A DNA stretch of 41,695 nucleotides from assembly GCA_018398765.1 (NCBI GenBank), contig JAHBMJ010000734.1, positions 1-41,695 of the forward strand, written 5' to 3'. The notes beneath the pieces are model-generated. The model saw only the letters and a list, made by a program, of their open reading frames with translations. It had not been told where the DNA came from and made no database searches. The DNA comes from Chromera velia. Taxonomy: Eukaryota; Sar; Chromeraceae. The position numbers were made by a program, and so were the translations under genes. Below, in pieces: positions 36,684-41,695 of the stretch (position 1 is its first letter; each line of letters opens with the position of its first letter).

Positions 36684-37535
36684 CAGCTCACTGGTTCTTC
36701 TTACACACCAGCTTTGAGATGGCCACGAAATAAAAGCCACTTTGGAATAAGATTCTGCACGATCTCAGACACCGAACTCCCGTGTTCTGTCCCGCAAAAA
36801 TCCCATGCAACGTCTTGTTGTATGCGCTTCTAACGGGCGCCGGAGTGAATCAAGTTCTTCTTTGATCGATGATCATTGATGTAAGTGTGCATGAGATCAA
36901 CTGTCTCCGGCTCGCGGCGCCCCGGGCCGGCATGCATGCCCCGCGGCATGGCTCCGGCCGGCCGTAGAACGCGCTAATATCATGCATGCAGAGCCATATA
37001 GGGACCCCGGCATGCCCCGCGCCATGCAGAATTGCATGCATGCAGCCGGGCCGCGGGGCCTTCAGGCCGCGCGTGTGCAATCGTGGGCATCAACGAAAAC
37101 GCACGCATCGCAGATCCGCGCTCGCCACGAAAATCAGTTGCATGCCTCCAAATTTCTGTCACTGTTCGGAGCACTGTTCGGAGCCAAGCTGTTCCAAAAT
37201 CTCCCAAAAAGTGGCCGACACCCAAAACCTCGATTCCAAGACCACGAAGAAAATGAAATTGATTCTCATCATCCCAGCTTACAGAGGAAAGACGAGCGCT
37301 CTGAGTTTGTAGTGGACATTGTGCAACGGAAACTTCAGTCTCTTTCAAGATTTTAGGACGAAGGGGAGACGAGACGGAATCAGTCACGTTGGCCAGTCGA
37401 TCCCTTCTGGCAGCAAAAAGCAGGATCGGTGCGTTTTTCTGTTACCGCACCGGAGCCCTTTTTAGAATTTGAATTGGTTTCGTGAAAATTGCACTGATTG
37501 AGATTTCTTCTTTGTCGGATCGTGACCCCTGTGTG
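36684..37535. promoter_or_regulatory. Divergent intergenic region, GC-rich island with GCATGC palindromes
   Basis: This region separates the starts of the striatin and coiled-coil genes. 36908-37077 is strongly GC-rich with at least five GCATGC copies, including TGCATGCATG near 37034. Small open frames run through it but none looks conserved. The bidirectional promoter role is inferred from position and from the other two divergent gaps. Confidence 0.5.
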
Positions 37536-38561
37536 ATGGCACAGACTTGTGCGTCTTGCCGCCGTTTGGAGGCCTCCCTTCTGAGGGAGACTGAGGCTCT
37601 GAACTCAAAATTGAGGGAGGGAGACCAGACCATAGCCGCGCTACGGAATGAAGTGAGACAGTTGAAGGACAAGAAGGTGAGGGAAAGGGCGGGGGAACAG
37701 ACTGTGATGGAATCGCAGTTCAAGCTTTTGAAGAGAGAGCTTGAAGAGACAAAGAAGGAATTGGAGGATGTGCGGGTGTACAAAGCGGAGTATCACAAAA
37801 TGGAGAATGAATTTAAAGTCAGAATTGGGGGTGCAATGAAAAGAATTCGCGAGTTGAGGGATGAAAGAGACGAGACAGAGAGAACTAGAGCGGAGTTGTC
37901 AGAGGAAGTATTTGACCTTCGCTCTGAGAGAGGGGCGATCGGAGTGGAAGTCTTGAAAGAGAGACAGAAAGCCCTGTGGGTTGAGAGAATTCTCTTAGAG
38001 AAACTCCGCAGTCTGGCTTCAGAAAATAAAATCCTCCAGAGACGCCTAGAGGGTCTGGTCGACGGGGGGGGAGGAGGAGAGGTGTCGGATTCTCTTCCTC
38101 CGCCTTGTGCTGGTGCTGGTGCTCATGCTGCATCTGATGTTGAGGGTGCTGCTGAGTATGTGTCAGGGGAAAAGCGGGAAGGTGAAAGGGGGTTGAGGGA
38201 GCCTTCTCGGAAGGGAAAACGGGAAAGTCCTTCTCCGTCTCTTCAGACGACCGTATCCTCTTCATCTCGGAGGGAGCCAGGAGGAGAGAGAGCAGGAGAG
38301 GGGGAAGCGGGGGATGACAAGGGGGCAGGGTGGGATGAGGGTTATGAAGAGCGACCCAGCAAAGTGCAGAAGGGAATGGTGCCTTTAGGCCTCTCTCCTC
38401 TTGCTGATGGAGGAGACGAAGAAGAAGCTGCCGCATCGCAATGGAAGTTTTTGGAAGACGAAGAAGAGGGTGCGTCTCAGAAGAGCACAGCAGCCGTGTC
38501 CCCGTCTCCGTGTATGTCCTTCTCGTTTGAAGAGGGGGGACAGTCCGACGGTATCATCTGA
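37536..38561 (+). CDS. Coiled-coil protein of unknown function
   Basis: The open frame gives 341 residues from the first ATG (MAQTCASC). Residues about 10-185 form a long, highly charged coiled coil with Leu heptads (LKRELEETKKELEDV, AMKRIRELRDERDET, LEKLRSLASENKILQRRL). The rest is a Gly/Ala/Glu/Ser-rich disordered tail with basic and acidic patches and no known motif. One CxxC pair near the N-terminus is too little to call a zinc finger. There is no signal peptide or membrane segment. The gene is head-to-head with striatin and may share its promoter. The frame ends in TGA at 38559-38561. A GTGAGT at about 38598 in another frame leaves open a spliced 3' extension. I do not recognise the family; a cytoskeletal or scaffold protein is possible but unproven. 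Confidence 0.62.
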   Translation: MAQTCASCRRLEASLLRETEALNSKLREGDQTIAALRNEVRQLKDKKVRERAGEQTVMESQFKLLKRELEETKKELEDVRVYKAEYHKMENEFKVRIGGAMKRIRELRDERDETERTRAELSEEVFDLRSERGAIGVEVLKERQKALWVERILLEKLRSLASENKILQRRLEGLVDGGGGGEVSDSLPPPCAGAGAHAASDVEGAAEYVSGEKREGERGLREPSRKGKRESPSPSLQTTVSSSSRREPGGERAGEGEAGDDKGAGWDEGYEERPSKVQKGMVPLGLSPLADGGDEEEAAASQWKFLEDEEEGASQKSTAAVSPSPCMSFSFEEGGQSDGII

Positions 38562-38762
38562 AGATGTTGAGGGACCGCGGCAGAAGGCCGAAAGCGTGAG
38601 TCACTCGCGCTGCCTTTCCGTATGTCTGACTCGTCCTTGTTCTCCTTCACCTCTTTTCGTCTCTGGGGGTTCCAGAAAGAGAAGGGGAGTGTCCGCTGCT
38701 GTTTGTCTTTCTGTAGCTGTATGTGGGCATTTCTGTCGATCGGCCTTTCTGTGTGTATGTGT

Positions 38763-38763
38763 G

Positions 38764-38845
<82 letters not shown>
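38763..38845. repeat. (TG)n(AG)n microsatellite
   Basis: TG repeats pass directly into AG repeats downstream of the coiled-coil gene stop. The same TG/AG order occurs at 30927-30995. Confidence 0.95.
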
Positions 38846-38847
<2 letters not shown>

Positions 38848-39129
38848 CTAGTGAATTGTGATTCGACCATGGAAGCGGGACCTCGAGGGTATCTAGATTG
38901 CAGAATCCAGACTGCTTGCTGTCTTTTTCTCGTATTCTGTGTGTGCCTCCCGGGCTCCTTTCTTCTTTCCCTCTTTCCTTCCTTCCCTGCCAAAATCCTT
39001 CTATCTTCTTTCAGTGCTTTCCTTTCTTAACTGCCTTATTCTTTTTCTCTGGTCTGTTCTTTTTTGCCTTTTTTTTTGCTCGCTTGCTTGCTTTCTGTCT
39101 GTCTCGCTCTCTCTTTTTTTGTTTGTTTG

Positions 39130-39425
39130 TCTGTTCGTTTCTTTCTTTCGCTTCTTTCTTTTCTTTCTTCTTCTCCCTCGTTTTCCCTTCGTCTCTTTTT
39201 CTTTCTGTTTTCCCTTCCTTCCTTTCTTCCTTCCTTCCTTTTCTTTCTTTCTTTCTTTCTTTCTTTCTTTTCTTTCTTTCTTTCTTTCTTTCTTTCTTTT
39301 CTTTCTTTCTTTCTTTCTTTCTTTCTTTCCTTTCTTTCTTTTCTTTCTTTCTTTCTTTCTTTCTTTCTTTCCTTTCTTTCTTTTCTTTCTTTCTTTCTTT
39401 CTTTCTGTCGTTCGTTCGTTCGTTC
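39130..39425. repeat. (CTTT)n polypyrimidine tract
   Basis: About 290 bp of CTTT and CCTT variants ends in a short GTTC run near 39410-39435. It forms a long purine/pyrimidine strand asymmetry. Confidence 0.95.
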
Positions 39426-40244
39426 GTACGTTCGTTCTGTTTTCCTTTGCTTCGTTTCGCTCCTCCTTCCTCGCTTCCCACCTACCTGCGTGCCTGTCTC
39501 CTTTCCTCCTTTCCCCTCTATTCCTCCCTCCTTTCCTCCTTTCTTCGTTCCTTTTCCCTTTCTTCGTTCTTTTGTTCCTTCCTTCCCGCTTCGCATTGAT
39601 ATGCGCACTGAGGGTCTCTGGCTAGGTCTCTGGATCCTGTGACCGGGGACAGGACATTTGCGCGAAGCAACTCAGCCGTCTCGATTTTCACACACGTTGC
39701 TGTCATATGTGGCTCCTTTCATGTGTCTTTCATAGTACGTTCAATACCGTTAGTTGTTCCCGAATGATGCGAAGGACTTGCCGTGACTCGTTATGTTTCC
39801 ATCTCTGCTTTATGTGTGCAGCGGACTTGGAGGGCCGTGGAAGGCGTGGCACAGTGGCACCGACACATTTAGCGACACATACGTCTGTGTACGCAAGTAG
39901 ACACAGTTAATTTGTCTGAGGTTTCACTCTGAAGTTTGTCACCTTCGAATTCACAGATTCACCAAAAACTAGCCGCAGCTCAACTGAGTGACTGAGTCCA
40001 AAGCTCTTTCAGGCGGTTTTCCACTGGTAATGAAAGAATTCAGAGAAACTGACTATGTAACAAGCTTCGACGTTTACGAAGCTAGTTCGAAGTTGCAACT
40101 GAATGTTTAATATATAATGAATCGAATTTGCCGTACCGTCTAGCATACTATCTGGGCTATGATCTGCCAGTCACGGTGCCAGTGGCGTACCCTCCGTTTT
40201 GATCACTAGTTTGATCATAGTCCAGCCTAATTGCAGGGTATCCA

Positions 40245-40300
40245 ATTAGGTTTTAACCTAACCTAACCTAACCTTGTTACTAACCTAGGTTACTAACCTA
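40245..40300. repeat. TAACC (telomere-like) array, left
   Basis: Repeated CCTAA/TAACC words are interrupted by TTGTTAC and AGGTTA. A similar array lies about 330 bp to the right. Confidence 0.75.
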
Positions 40301-40629
40301 AATTGCAAGGATACGATTCTTACAGATATAAAATATGATCATACTAAGTGATTACTATAAGTGATATCATCATTTTATATATATTTTTACAGCGTTATAT
40401 TAAGTTAGGATATGTAAAACATGCACTTTTTAAATTATAACGATAAATGTTTAAAATATGTCCATTTTGTGTTGTTTTTGATTGAAAAGTAATATTCAAA
40501 AGCTTAATTGAACATGACATTCAAAAAGTTTACTTTTACTAGTATGAAAGTCAGTTTTTGAGTGAAAAACATCATTTTTACAAGTGTAAACTTAATTTCT
40601 TAGTTTGTGCTATTCATAATCCCCTGAGT

Positions 40630-40702
40630 AGGTTTCTAACCTAAACCTAACCTAAAACCTAAACTAACCTTAACCTAAGCCTCCTAACCTAACCTAATCC
40701 GT
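40630..40702. repeat. TAACC/CCTAAA (telomere-like) array, right
   Basis: Degenerate CCTAA and CCTAAA words in the same orientation as the left array. The AT-rich segment between the two arrays has no gene. Confidence 0.75.
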
Positions 40703-41695
40703 AACGTGGCGAGGCCTTCAATCCGTGCCACGGTACGCAAGTCGCATATCAGAATTGCATGCATAAAGCGCGCGTATGCTGAGCAACCTCGCGCACGCAA
40801 TTAAGAGAATTGCAATTAAGTCATATGCATGCAGGCAGTCAATCATGAGTCAAGCTTTCGTATGTCAATGAAAGTCTCTAGAAGCAGAACCCTTGTATGA
40901 GAGACCTTGTAAGTGTGTGTCTCCAAGCTACGTCTTAGCTGATGTGGGCCTATCACGAGCGTCGCGCCGCGCTAGGGCCGCCGCCGACCTCGCAACGCCG
41001 CGTATGCCCACTCTGAATAAAGTGACGTCTGACCTTTGCGTGCGAAAGTTGTTCTGTGCCAGTCTCTCGATTGTGGTGTTGGCTGGTCTGAATAGTGGAT
41101 CAACAGATTGACTCTGCTAGGTCATACTTTAATGTGAGTCTGCCTACGATCCACGCTTATCGTAATTGAGCCTCTAGTACCGTACGCAGCTTACAGTCTG
41201 GTAGTACCTACGGGGCAGCACTCCTAGGTAGAACCCTAGTACCGTGCATGTTTATACTGTAATTGAAGATGATATAGCATAGGTTCTAATAGGTTCTAAC
41301 ACTGGTTTTTGCTTTTCTAGACTCGTTAGTGTAAGGTTCTTTCAGATTCTTAAAGATTCTTTAAAGAAGAATCAAGTCTACATTGCGTCAAAGTGGTGTC
41401 TCCATCATTTGGTTCTTACTCTCTAGAGAAACCGCTAGAACCTAGGTTCTAGGAACCTAGATAAAAACCTATAAGAACCATTAAAAACCCCCCCTCTAAA
41501 GCTTCAAAAAGACTAAAAAGCTAATTTAGATGATTAAAATGATCTAAGCAAGCAAGACAGATGCTTACATATGCTAAAATTGACCGTCAAAATCATAAAA
41601 CTCAGCTGTCAACTCGCTTTTTCTTCTCTTCAAACAGACTTACAAGACGAGCAAGCTCTTCATCTTTCATGAAGACGGTTTCATTCATTTCATGC

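Larger units (their letters stand above)
38562..39640. other. Simple-repeat-rich downstream region
   Basis: This region contains a (TG)n(AG)n microsatellite and a long polypyrimidine run. Open frames on both strands encode only Phe/Leu/Ser or Lys/Glu/Arg repeats. It may be 3' UTR or a terminal intron of the coiled-coil gene; no exon could be supported. Confidence 0.6.
39641..41695. other. AT-rich right end, no gene supported
   Basis: Mostly AT-rich unique sequence with TAACC arrays, a GC/GCATGC patch at 40755-41005 and clusters of AGGTTCTA and CTAGTACC words at 41160-41500. A short plus frame at 40893-41111 follows the GC patch but shows no recognisable protein. A gene starting beyond the right edge is possible. 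Confidence 0.5.

Noticed and set aside
38401-39030. Alternative plus-strand frame overlapping the end of the coiled-coil gene
   Set aside because: Its 5' part is a shadow of the coiled-coil frame and its 3' part runs through microsatellites.
38898-39642. Phe/Ser- and Lys/Glu-rich frames on both strands
   Set aside because: They are translations of the CTTT tract.

Overview
This window looks like nuclear DNA from an intron-rich protist with a complex (secondary, red-type) plastid. A chromerid alga such as Chromera velia is my best guess. The grounds are: genes split into up to 18 exons that join in phase; a plastid-type bipartite leader with an SSSA|F cleavage motif on a DEAD-box helicase; a striatin scaffold and a probable DUF6604 protein; heavy microsatellite load in introns; and TGCATGCA motifs, known from apicomplexan promoters, between divergent genes. 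The species is inferred, not proven.

Layout, left to right. 1-487 is a compound microsatellite inside an intron. 488-6711 (minus) is the 5' part of a multi-exon IQ-motif/Sfi1-like coiled-coil gene that runs off the left edge. 7429-10913 (plus) is a two-exon, probably plastid-targeted DEAD-box RNA helicase. 10914-11910 is AT-rich and has no recognisable gene. 11911-18274 (minus) is a nine-exon gene for a 1168-residue protein with a DUF6604-like N-terminus. 19040-21762 (plus) is a protein kinase gene that appears decayed by several frameshifts. 21763-26930 is repeat-rich: a TG microsatellite, a duplicated element of about 0.5 kb, a GA-rich minisatellite and an AT-rich island. 26931-36683 (minus) is an 18-exon striatin homologue, the WD40 scaffold of STRIPAK phosphatase-kinase complexes. 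37536-38561 (plus) is a coiled-coil protein of unknown function. 38562-41695 is simple repeat and AT-rich DNA with TAACC arrays and no supported gene.

The genes lie in three head-to-head pairs (Sfi1-like/helicase, DUF6604/kinase, striatin/coiled-coil). The space between each pair contains an alternating C-G tract, and two of the three also contain TGCATGCA palindromes, so these are probably bidirectional promoters. The six proteins do not form one pathway: centrosome/basal-body-like, plastid RNA, signalling scaffold and unknown roles are mixed.

Exon boundaries were derived by hand from splice motifs, open frames and phase matching. For the three long minus-strand genes every junction keeps phase. 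For striatin the joined protein also follows the expected order of seven WD40 blades. The most unusual general feature is the introns: donors often read GTC, simple repeats start at the donor, and a shared non-repetitive core occurs in introns of two unrelated genes, which suggests introner-like spread.
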